Under the pieces are notes generated by a model, which had not been told where the DNA came from, did not search any database, and saw only the letters and a program-made list of their open reading frames with translations. The translations under genes were made by a program, and so were the position numbers. Below are positions 36,200 through 43,831 of a DNA stretch of 64,000 nucleotides, in pieces. Source of the DNA: Dictyobacter vulcani (GTDB lineage: Bacteria; Chloroflexota; Ktedonobacteria; Ktedonobacterales; Ktedonobacteraceae); contig NZ_BKZW01000003.1 of NCBI RefSeq assembly GCF_008974265.1, positions 496,001 to 560,000 on the forward strand, read 5' to 3'. How positions within the stretch are numbered: position 1 is the first letter of the stretch; each line of letters opens with the position of its first letter.

Positions 36200-38076
36200 A
36201 TGCTCCATATCTCAAAGCGCAAACTGCGTAGTTTGCCTTTCCAGACCAGACTTCGAGGTCTCTCCTTATTCACCGCGTTATTGATTCTCGTCATCAGTAG
36301 CTTTTTTGTGCAGCTACAGGTGACGCACGCTGCATCCTATTGTCAGGTGAACTACTCTGTTGTCAATCAATGGCAGGGCGGTTTTACTGGCAACATTGTG
36401 ATTCAGAACACCAGCGCTTCCGCATGGAACAACTGGTCCCTGACCTATACCTTTCCCGCATCCGGTCAGAGTATAACTCAGAGTTGGAATGGTACTGCTA
36501 CCCAATCAGGGCAGAACGTGACGTTTGTCAATGCCAGTTACAATGGAAGCGTGGCCGTGAACGGTACTGTCAATCCAGGCTTCAATGCGAGCTGGTCAGG
36601 CAGCAATCCTGCTCCTACCAATTTCGCGGTCAACGGCAATGCCTGTAATGGCTCAACGCCGCCGACCCCAACCCCAGTACCGCCAACTCCAACTCCAGTA
36701 CCGCCAACCCCGACGCCAAATCCTGGTACCCCAACTCCAGTACCACCAACCCCGACGCCAATTCCTGGCACCCCGACGCCAACACCGACCCCTGGCACAC
36801 ATGTTGATAACCCCTATTCTGGTGCCAATGGCTATATTAATCCTGACTGGGCAGCATCCGTTCAGGCAGGTGCAGCGCAGACAGGAGGAACTCTGGGCCA
36901 ACAGGAAGCGAAAGTAGCCAATAATTCGACGGCCGTCTGGCTGGATCGTATCGCTGCCGTTACCGGTGGCAGTGGAGTCACCAAGACGCTGTCTGGCCAT
37001 CTGGATGCAGCTGTGGCTCAGGCTAATGCGAATCCAGGCAAGCCCGTTGTGATTACCCTGGTCATCTATGATCTGCCTAACCGCGACTGTGCGGCCCTGG
37101 CATCTAATGGTGAGCTATCGATAGCAAACAACGGCCTGGCAACCTATGAGTCGCAGTACATTGATCCGATTGCAGCTACCCTTAGTCTCCCCAAGTATCA
37201 GAACCTGCGCATTGCAGCTATAGTTGAGCCAGACTCGCTGCCGAACCTGATTACCAATCTGAGTTTTGCTAAATGTTCTGAGGCCAACTCCAGTGGGGCA
37301 TACGTCAAAGGTGTCCAGTATGCACTGGATAAACTGCACGCTATCTCTAACGTCTACAATTATATTGATATTGCCCACTCTGGCTGGCTTGGCTGGTCCA
37401 GCAACTTTGGCCCCGCTGTAACCTTGATCACGAATACTGTTAAAGGCACGGTAGCTGGCGTCAATAGTGTGGATGGTTTTATCAGTGATACCGCTAACTA
37501 TGTTCCAACCACCGAGCCATTCATGACTGCCAATCAGCAGGTTGGTGGCAACCCTGTTCGCTCGGCCAACTTCTATCAATGGAATCAGTATATTGATGAG
37601 GGAACATATGGAACAGATATGCGTAATGCCTTTATCAGTGCTGGCTTCCCAGGTGGTATTGGTATGTTGATTGACACCTCGCGCAACGGTTGGGGGGTCC
37701 AAACCGCCCGGCTGGAGCGAGTAGCTCGACGGACCTCAATACCTTCGTTAATGCCTCAAAAATTGACCTGCGTGTCCATCGTGGTAACTGGTGTAACCAG
37801 AAAGGTGGTATTGGTGCGCGGCCAGTGGCCAATCCTGCACCAGGATTTGACGCCTATGTCTGGATCAAACCTCCAGGTGAATCAGACGGAGCCAGCCAGG
37901 CGATTCCGAATAATGAAGGTAAAGGCGCAGATCCTATGTGTGATCCTACCTTCCGTGGCAGCAACCAGGCTAACGGTGGCAACCTGACCGAAGCTATGCC
38001 TGATGCACCATTGGCAGGACACTGGTTCCAGGCCGAGTTCGATCTCCTGGTAAAGAATGCCTCACCATCCTTCTAG
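36200..38076 (+). pseudogene. Secreted GH6 cellulase with N-terminal CBM2, one-base frameshift
   Basis: AGGAGG precedes the ATG. After a signal peptide (about 45 residues, ending in VTHAA) comes a CBM2 cellulose-binding module (residues 46-150: CQVNYSVVNQWQGGFTGNI, WNNWSLTYTFPASGQSI, NPGFNASWSG), a Pro-Thr linker, and a GH6 catalytic domain: LVIYDLPNRDCAALASNGEL, IAAIVEPDSLPNLIT, YIDIAHSGWLGW and DTSRNGWG. At 37692-37697 a run of six Gs breaks the frame: with seven Gs it continues WGGPNRPAGAS...DAYVWIKPPGES to the stop at 38076, with the catalytic Asp in VWIKPPGESDG. As written the frame runs on to 37987 in unrelated sequence. Most likely a sequencing or assembly loss of one G rather than a dead gene. 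It would release cellobiose from cellulose. Confidence 0.88.
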
Positions 38077-38119
38077 TAAAGCGTCCAGGTGTCAAGCCCG
38101 ATTAAATAATGATGCAAGC

Positions 38120-38162
38120 GTAGTCGTGACTGTCACCGTTATAATGTGACAGTCGCGACTAC
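38120..38162 (+). terminator. Terminator of the cellulase gene
   Basis: A 17-bp stem with one G-T pair (38120-38136 with 38146-38162) and a short T-run (TTTT). It lies 44 bp past the restored stop codon at 38076. Confidence 0.8.
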
Positions 38163-38204
38163 TTTTGTGTACACTGAGCGCGGCTATCGCTCAAACGTGG
38201 TGTG

Positions 38205-38557
38205 TTAGTTGTCTCTGCCGTGTTTGCCAGATTTAGCATTCATCTGGGCGGCATGCGCGGACAGGACGCTGGCGGTACTGTCGGAACGGGTGACACGATA
38301 GCCATCATAATTCGGATAGAGCGTGCCATCATCTTGCAGGCCAGTTAGAATCCAGAATTGATCGCCATTGCCACCTGCCTGGTAGACCGTATCGGTCCAG
38401 GAGCGATAAATGGCATCGCGCGCCGCCAGATCACGCCAGCCATACTCTTCCAGGACGACAGGTTTGCCGGCGGCATGTCCATCATGAATATGATCCTTGA
38501 TCCACTGGACAGACCAGGGAGCATCCTTGCCCCAATCATTGGGATAGAGGTGGATTT
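38205..38557 (-). pseudogene. GH5 beta-mannanase, C-terminal remnant
   Basis: On the minus strand, about 115 codons read IHLYPNDWGKDAPWSVQWIK, GKPVVLEEYGWRD (with the nucleophile Glu) and GGNGDQFWILTGLQDDGTLY to the stop at 38205, matching the end of GH5 endo-beta-mannanases. Everything upstream, including the acid/base Glu, is missing: a stop codon lies immediately before this segment, and the break falls exactly in a 12-bp inverted repeat (38557-38584). It is a relic, not a working gene. The position suggests that the sugar-polymer gene cluster once included a mannanase. Confidence 0.75.
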
Positions 38558-38584
38558 ATATTCAATGAACTTTCATTGAATATA
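38557..38584. repeat. 12-bp inverted repeat at the mannanase breakpoint
   Basis: TATATTCAATGA (38557-38568) and TCATTGAATATA (38573-38584) are exact reverse complements with a 4-nt loop. It marks the point where mannanase similarity stops. Confidence 0.8.
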
Positions 38585-38658
38585 ACACTGACTGCATAGT
38601 ATTTTTCCCCACTTGCTAGAGGATGGGAATTTAAGCTATATTCTCAAATAAGTAATCG

Positions 38659-39093
38659 TTGCATGAGATAGGTAGTAGCATCAATAAAGGAAGTGGAAAT
38701 ATAACTACATCAGCAAGACAGTGCTTGAAAGAGTGGGCACGCCGTATGAAAAAAGATATTCTGGCGCTGACTGTGGCTTATAAAGATCCTCGCGTGCCAT
38801 GGTATGCACGCGTCCTTATCGTTGGAATACTGGGCTATGCTTTTAGTCCGATAGACCTGATCCCCGACTTCATTCCTGTGATTGGTTTGCTCGATGATCT
38901 GATTTTATTGCCACTTGGTATTATGCTGGCCATCAAATTAATCCCGCCAATAGTTATGCAGGAGAGTCGCTTGCAGGCTGAACGGATGCTAGAGCAACGT
39001 AAACCATCGAGTTGGCGTGGGGCGCTGGTGATCATTTTGATCTGGCTGCTCTGTGCGAGCCTCGTGGTCCTGTGGTTTTTACGCTGGCATTAG
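38659..39093 (+). CDS. DUF1232 (YkvA) family membrane protein
   Basis: The product has the YkvA signature YAFSPIDLIPDFIPVIGLLD (about residues 61-80), preceded by AYKDPRVPWYARVLI, and a final membrane helix. The family is widespread, with unknown function, and is often encoded near nucleic-acid or envelope genes. The 144-codon frame starts at a TTG, and no clear ribosome site is visible; the true start could be later, since the family usually begins just before the WARRMKKD segment. Single gene. Confidence 0.78.
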   Translation: MHEIGSSINKGSGNITTSARQCLKEWARRMKKDILALTVAYKDPRVPWYARVLIVGILGYAFSPIDLIPDFIPVIGLLDDLILLPLGIMLAIKLIPPIVMQESRLQAERMLEQRKPSSWRGALVIILIWLLCASLVVLWFLRWH

Positions 39094-39210
39094 AAGTATT
39101 GCTCACAGCTCTCAAAGCGTTAGACTGTAAATTTGGAGATTGCACACTGGATATCACTATGCTTCAGACACATAAAGAAATAGAAAAGTGCATAGTCATA
39201 AAAGCTATAG

Positions 39211-39498
39211 CTATTGTACAGGAATAGCACGGATCTGGGTCAAGAAATCATCGTAGATCGTGAGCTGTTTACGGAGCTCAACTCTCGTCTCAGCAACGTC
39301 TGAACGCTGTATTTCCCGTAGTTTTTCGCGGTGTAGACGACGTACTAACGATTTTAGTTCAGTGATATCATCCTTCTCGTTAAGAGTCGCTAAAATGTCA
39401 TTTACAGTCTGAACATAAACTTCACCTTCATTTGCGTGGCGCTGACTTTTTTCCTCAAAATATTCTATGAGATCTTTCTTACATGTGATGTTTGGCAT
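39211..39498 (-). CDS. Hypothetical charged protein, coiled-coil-like
   Basis: I do not recognise this 95-residue protein. It is helical and charged (EYFEEKSQRHANEGEVYVQT, LKSLVRRLHREKLREIQRSD) with no membrane segment. AGGAGG lies 8 nt before the ATG at 39498, which is a strong sign of a real gene, and the frame beyond it has no ribosome site. It lies downstream of, and on the same strand as, the COG4315-type lipoprotein, but a hairpin terminator separates the two. Confidence 0.6.
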   Translation of the reverse strand: MPNITCKKDLIEYFEEKSQRHANEGEVYVQTVNDILATLNEKDDITELKSLVRRLHREKLREIQRSDVAETRVELRKQLTIYDDFLTQIRAIPVQ

Positions 39499-39552
39499 GC
39501 TTAGTAACCTCCTGTTCGTGATTGCCAACAGTATACCATATTTCATACCAGA

Positions 39553-39585
39553 CAATCGTGTGGGTGTTATCAACCCACACGATTG
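39553..39585 (-). terminator. Terminator of the COG4315-like lipoprotein gene
   Basis: A perfect 13-bp stem (39553-39565 with 39573-39585) with a 7-nt loop, 45 bp past the lipoprotein stop. It separates that gene from the downstream 95-residue protein. Confidence 0.75.
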
Positions 39586-39629
39586 AAGCGTTCAGCATGC
39601 TTTTCAGGAACATGGTATGAGTGGATCTT

Positions 39630-40193
39630 TTATGAGAGATTATCGGTTGCGACGAACCATTTGCCTCCGACACCCTGGCCATTTGTTTGTCCGGCGGCGG
39701 TATCGGCAGCATAGGTATAGAGGAAGTGCCCGTTGTATTGTACTTGCATGCCGCTGTCATCCTTGACCGCAGTAAGTTTTCCGGATAGACCAGTGACAGC
39801 AGGTTGAGCTGCATCAGACAGGAGTGGAGGCCAGGTACCTGTGCAACCGGAGCCGCAGGCAGAGGTTGTTTTGGTATCAGGGGTAAAGTAGTAGAGGGTC
39901 ATGCCATGCGTGTCTGTCAGGATTTTCACCTTTTTGCCATCAACCGTAGCCATGGCAACTTTGACCGCCGGACCAGCAGAAGTACTTGCGGCCGTGGTGG
40001 GGGTGGATGTAGACCCATAGGAGTTTTTATCACCTCCAGATTGACTGGACCCATAAGAAGAGTTTTTATCACTTCCAGTCGTTGTATTGTTGCTTGTGCC
40101 AGTATTATTGCTGTCGCCACCTCCACAGGCTGCAAGCACAAACATAGCCATTACCAGCATACTGATCAGGACCGAAATTCGTAATGTTCGCAA
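39630..40193 (-). CDS. COG4315-type lipoprotein with Yx(FWY)xxD motif
   Basis: TTG at 40193 follows AAGGAG (9-nt spacer) and starts a lipoprotein signal peptide ending in FVLAACGGG (lipobox). A Ser/Thr/Gly-rich spacer of about 60 residues precedes a beta-rich domain with LTDTHGMTLYYFTPDT, containing the motif YYFTPD that defines this family of secreted lipoproteins, the cysteine pair in ACGSGCTGTWPPLL, and the final GGKWFVATD. Members are of unknown role. It is divergent from the ECF sigma factor gene, and so could be one of its targets. Confidence 0.82.
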   Translation of the reverse strand: MRTLRISVLISMLVMAMFVLAACGGGDSNNTGTSNNTTTGSDKNSSYGSSQSGGDKNSYGSTSTPTTAASTSAGPAVKVAMATVDGKKVKILTDTHGMTLYYFTPDTKTTSACGSGCTGTWPPLLSDAAQPAVTGLSGKLTAVKDDSGMQVQYNGHFLYTYAADTAAGQTNGQGVGGKWFVATDNLS

Positions 40194-40351
40194 GATAGTG
40201 TTCTCCTTGATGTCTAACAATGTCATATAATCGGTTACCTGTGTATACGTTAGCAGGTTACAGGGATAGATTATTTGTAATGTTGTTGTAACCTGTCTAC
40301 GTACTCCTCTTTAGGACCATAAAATGTGTTCATAAAATATTGAGGAGACCT

Positions 40352-40888
40352 TTGAAGACAACAGGCAATCCATCCGGACAGGAGCCACTGGAATTTCAGA
40401 CTTTTTACCAGGAACACCTTGGTATGATTTATCGCTATGTCTATAGCAAAGTAGGAAATCGCCAGGAAGCAGAGGACCTCACGACACAAATATTTATGAA
40501 AGCCATTCGCAACGTAGATATTGAGCGTGGACAAGCGAGCATACAGACCTGGCTCTTTCAGGTTGCACGGACGACGATTGCTGACTATTGGCGTCAGTAT
40601 TATCGTGCAGAAGTACGATCCCTGGAAGAGTTACTGGAAGCTGGCTGGGAAGGACCTGTAGAAGAGCAGGGACCGCTGGATAACCATGCTCCCGAAGAGT
40701 TGATACAGGCAATCTTGCTGCTCTTGCCTGAGCAGCAGAGAGAAGTGTTGAAATGTCGTTTTCTGCTTCATCTTACCATTAAAGAAACGGCGATCCGGAT
40801 GAATATCACAGAAGCCAATGTCAAGGTAACACAGTTTCGCGCGCTGAAACGTGCCGCGGAACTTGAACCGATCATAAAAAAGTTCTAG
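40352..40888 (+). CDS. ECF-type RNA polymerase sigma factor
   Basis: The product of about 178 residues has region 2 (FYQEHLGMIYRYVYSKVGNR and QEAEDLTTQIFMKAIRNV), the aromatic-rich WLFQVARTTIADYWR, and region 4 (LPEQQREVLKCRFLLHLTIK then ETAIRMNITEANVKVTQFRA), the promoter -35 reading helix-turn-helix. GAGGAG sits 4-5 nt before the TTG at 40352; 40340 is an alternative. The Rieske protein follows 30 bp later on the same strand, in the place where an anti-sigma factor is expected. The divergent lipoprotein gene shares the promoter region. Confidence 0.9.
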   Translation: MKTTGNPSGQEPLEFQTFYQEHLGMIYRYVYSKVGNRQEAEDLTTQIFMKAIRNVDIERGQASIQTWLFQVARTTIADYWRQYYRAEVRSLEELLEAGWEGPVEEQGPLDNHAPEELIQAILLLLPEQQREVLKCRFLLHLTIKETAIRMNITEANVKVTQFRALKRAAELEPIIKKF

Positions 40889-40919
40889 CATAGAGTGGAT
40901 AAATACCGGGAGTATAATC

Positions 40920-41762
40920 ATGGCAGGTGAAGATCAGGAGCGGCTTGAGGATTATCTAGCACTGGAAAACTACATCGAAGCCCTCCGCGCTGGCAAAGTA
41001 GTCCATCCTCCAGCAAACCTGACGCTAGAACAAGCACGTATCTATCAGATGGCAATCCTTTTTCATGCCGCGACCCACGATGATGCGGAGCCACGTCCAG
41101 AGTTTGTTGATGATTTGCAGTCCCAGATTCTGGCAATGAGCACCCAACCCCAGGTGCCACAGCCAGAATCATCCGATTTATCCAGGCAGAGTCCTGTACC
41201 AGTTGATAACACTATAGCAGCGAGCAGAAAAGCAGGAACGCCCCAACCTGTGCAGTTCGTTTCACGTCGCCGCATCCTGACAGGCGGCGCGATTGCGGCC
41301 GCCTCATTGGTTATTGGTACTGGCATTGGCGCTGGTATCGAGAGCCATAACCAGCCTGCTGCTGCACCACCTCCACCGCTACCTGGCAACACAGATCAAC
41401 GGCTACAGATGGCTGAGGGTACACCGACCAGATGGCATTTTGTAACCACGCTCGCGGATTTAGGCACGACGGCCGTGCGCTTTACATCCGACGCTATCGT
41501 GGGCTATGTCCTGCGGACGACAGATGCCAGAGCCGCGGACAATCCAGAGCATGTGATTGCCCTCTCGGCTGCCTGTACCCATAAAGGCTGCCTTGTTCAA
41601 TGGAAAAACACTGAGCGCCACTTCTTGTGTCCCTGCCATGGTGCCATATTTGATGCTCTGGGAACCCAAAAGACCACTGACTATGCCTATACACTGCCAC
41701 CTTTGCCCGATTTAAATACAAAAATCGAAGACGGCAAAATATACGTAGAAGTTCCACGTTAG
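40920..41762 (+). CDS. Membrane-anchored Rieske [2Fe-2S] protein, candidate redox-sensing anti-sigma factor
   Basis: The 280-residue protein has three parts. Residues 1-100 are cytoplasmic and helical (EDYLALENYIEALRAGKVVH, LTLEQARIYQMAILFHAA), of the kind seen in anti-sigma domains but without a zinc motif. VSRRRILTGGAIAAASLVIG (about 118-137) is a twin-arginine-like membrane anchor. The C-terminal part is a Rieske domain with both cluster motifs, CTHKGC and CPCHGAIFD. It is 30 bp behind the ECF sigma gene, so the pair very likely functions together. The reading that the Rieske cluster senses redox state and holds or frees the sigma factor is inference; a plain Rieske electron carrier is the alternative. 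Confidence 0.85.
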   Translation: MAGEDQERLEDYLALENYIEALRAGKVVHPPANLTLEQARIYQMAILFHAATHDDAEPRPEFVDDLQSQILAMSTQPQVPQPESSDLSRQSPVPVDNTIAASRKAGTPQPVQFVSRRRILTGGAIAAASLVIGTGIGAGIESHNQPAAAPPPPLPGNTDQRLQMAEGTPTRWHFVTTLADLGTTAVRFTSDAIVGYVLRTTDARAADNPEHVIALSAACTHKGCLVQWKNTERHFLCPCHGAIFDALGTQKTTDYAYTLPPLPDLNTKIEDGKIYVEVPR

Positions 41763-42226
41763 CCAAGCGATGAGCATAGAGCAGCAGCCCTGGTCTTAAC
41801 CGAAACGTATTAATTGCCAGGGCTGCCAGTACTATGTACCTATGTTTAGCACATGGCAATTTGGAATGGAAGTTAGTGGACGAGATTTGTATTGTATTGC
41901 GACATGTGAAGCTCAGAATAGCTTTTATTTTACTTATTATGGAGATAGATGCTTATACTAGAATCGTCCGTATCGATAAAAATTGAATATATCTGCATTG
42001 AAGTTTATTTGTGTATTGCGTATACTCTTATTTAGAGATATATCTATCCAAATGTGGCAAATGGATTATATTTCTCTTGTCTTTCTTTTCTTCATGAGGA
42101 GTCTGTTCTTCGTCTGGAGAGAAGTATAGCTTTTTTCTTTATCTTTACCAGGGAGAAAAACAGGACAATCTTTGAGGATTTTGTCTTTTTTTTTCTTTCC
42201 CAGCAGCGAACAGAAGGAGCTAAGCT
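41763..42226. other. AT-rich intergenic region upstream of the S53 peptidase
   Basis: About 460 bp with no convincing open frame apart from the hairpin at 41784-41826. It ends with the AAGGAG ribosome site of the peptidase. Presumed promoter region. Confidence 0.5.
41784..41826. terminator. Hairpin after the Rieske gene
   Basis: A 10-bp stem (41784-41793 with 41817-41826) with a long loop, 22 bp past the Rieske stop codon. Confidence 0.5.
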
Positions 42227-43420
42227 GTGAAAAGAGTCTACATGACAACCGGTCTTGCGTTTGTGCTAATCACTATCGTATTTTTTGCGGCAAGCGCGAC
42301 CAACTTTGGTACTCAGGCATCTGCTCAGAGTCCAAAGCCAATGAAAGCAAAAGCATTTAAGCATGCCTGTACCCAGGCTAAAGCTGGTTATGCTGCCTGT
42401 CGGGCGTTGCAGTCAACTACAAGTGTGGCAACGCCAGCAAGCCAGACACAGGCAGGTGTAACTCCTAATGCTCAGGCACCAGGTGCAAGCGCCCCTTATT
42501 CGCCAGCCAACCTGGCCGCTGCCTACAAGTTACCAACAAGTGCCAATGTTGCCCAGACAGTGGCGATTGTGGATGCATATGATGATCCCAATGCTGAAAG
42601 CGATCTGGCTACCTATCGCTCGCATTTTGGTTTGCCTGCCTGTACATCCAGCAATGGCTGTTTCAGAAAAGTAAATCAGAGCGGTGGCACCAGTTATCCC
42701 GCAGCCAACAGTGGCTGGGCGGGTGAAATTTCACTGGACGTCGATATGGTGAGCGCGATCTGTAATCACTGCAAAATCCTGCTGGTAGAGGCGAACTCTA
42801 GCAGTCTCAGCGATCTGGGAACTGCTGTCAACACAGCTGTAAGCCTGGGGGCTAATGAGATCAGTAACAGTTATGGTGGAAGCCAGTCGAGCAGTGATAC
42901 GTCTTCCTGTAACGCATACTATAACCATCCAGGTGTCGCAGTGACAGCCAGTTCTGGCGATGGCGGACCTGCGGTCGAATCACCAGCCGATTGTCCGCAT
43001 GTGGTCGCGGTTGGTGGAACAAGCCTGAATAGCAATGGGTCTGAAACAGCCTGGAATACCAGCTCGACTGAGGGCGCTGGCGGCGGTTGTAGCTCCTACA
43101 TTACGCGACCAGGCTGGGAGAATAATACTCTGACTGGTTGTGCGCAGCGTGCGGTAGCAGATGTTTCAGCGGTCGCTGATCCGAATACCGGTGTATATGT
43201 CTACGATAGCTATCAGTCAGGCGGCTGGTTGCAGTATGGTGGAACCAGTGCTTCTTCACCCATCATCGCTTCGGTGTATGCGTTGGCGGGTGGCGTTTCC
43301 GGTGATGCCGCCAGTATTCCCTGGAATAAACGCGCCAATGGTTGTCTCTTTAGCGTAGGTGGAAAATCCTATGCATATCAGACAGGACTTGGCTCACCGA
43401 ATGGCACCGGGTGCTTCTAA
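42227..43420 (+). CDS. Secreted sedolisin-like (S53) peptidase with short pro-region
   Basis: GTG at 42227 follows AAGGAG by 7 nt. After a signal peptide (to about residue 33, ATNFGTQASAQ) comes the S53/sedolisin fold: SPANLAAAYKLPTSA, VAIVDAYDDPNAESDL, GWAGEISLDVDMVSAICNHC with the Glu and Asp of the Ser-Glu-Asp triad, TASSGDGGPAV with the oxyanion Asp, and GGTSASSPIIASVYALAGG with the catalytic Ser. The length (397) is short because the usual prodomain of about 180 residues is nearly absent (only about 55 residues before SPANL). It would degrade protein in acidic surroundings. Confidence 0.85.
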   Translation: MKRVYMTTGLAFVLITIVFFAASATNFGTQASAQSPKPMKAKAFKHACTQAKAGYAACRALQSTTSVATPASQTQAGVTPNAQAPGASAPYSPANLAAAYKLPTSANVAQTVAIVDAYDDPNAESDLATYRSHFGLPACTSSNGCFRKVNQSGGTSYPAANSGWAGEISLDVDMVSAICNHCKILLVEANSSSLSDLGTAVNTAVSLGANEISNSYGGSQSSSDTSSCNAYYNHPGVAVTASSGDGGPAVESPADCPHVVAVGGTSLNSNGSETAWNTSSTEGAGGGCSSYITRPGWENNTLTGCAQRAVADVSAVADPNTGVYVYDSYQSGGWLQYGGTSASSPIIASVYALAGGVSGDAASIPWNKRANGCLFSVGGKSYAYQTGLGSPNGTGCF

Positions 43421-43831
43421 TTTCATGACTCAGCCCGAAATGTCAGGGCGAGCTGGTTAGCGAGGACCTCCTGGACGAGATTGTGTTCACTGAAATACGA
43501 TCCTCTTCCGGGAGGTCTTTTGTGTAGAGCCGGAAAGTCTGGTTTTCGCGGTGAATTTAAACGTTACCTGTGGAGTTGAACATGTCAGCATGTCTTGATG
43601 TAAATGTATAGAAGTACGGTATCCTTGACTAATTGAATAATTGGATGTTATGTTTAATATCAGTAATGATTTTGTGGCCGACAGTCGGTTTGTCAACTAT
43701 ATTGCTGGTCGTTTCTAAGGTAGAAATAACTGGAAATAATCATTGAGAAATGATAGTTGTTTTCTATTTAAGCTTTGCCTGTCTTGCCGAACAACTATCG
43801 CGATTTTCGATTTCCAAGGAAGGAAAATTGT
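43421..43831. other. Intergenic region between peptidase and pullulanase
   Basis: About 410 bp. It has a weak hairpin (GACCTCC at 43465-43471 with GGAGGTC at 43511-43517, then TTTT) that could end the peptidase transcript. Otherwise no feature seen apart from the pullulanase ribosome site. Confidence 0.45.

Noticed and set aside
36538..37000. Minus-strand frames rich in GVGVGVG and WRYWSWS over the GH6 linker
   Set aside because: They are only the reverse complement of the Pro-Thr linker codons; no ribosome site or family.
39804..40184. Plus-strand frame over the COG4315-like lipoprotein gene
   Set aside because: Antisense shadow of a clear lipoprotein gene with a good ribosome site.
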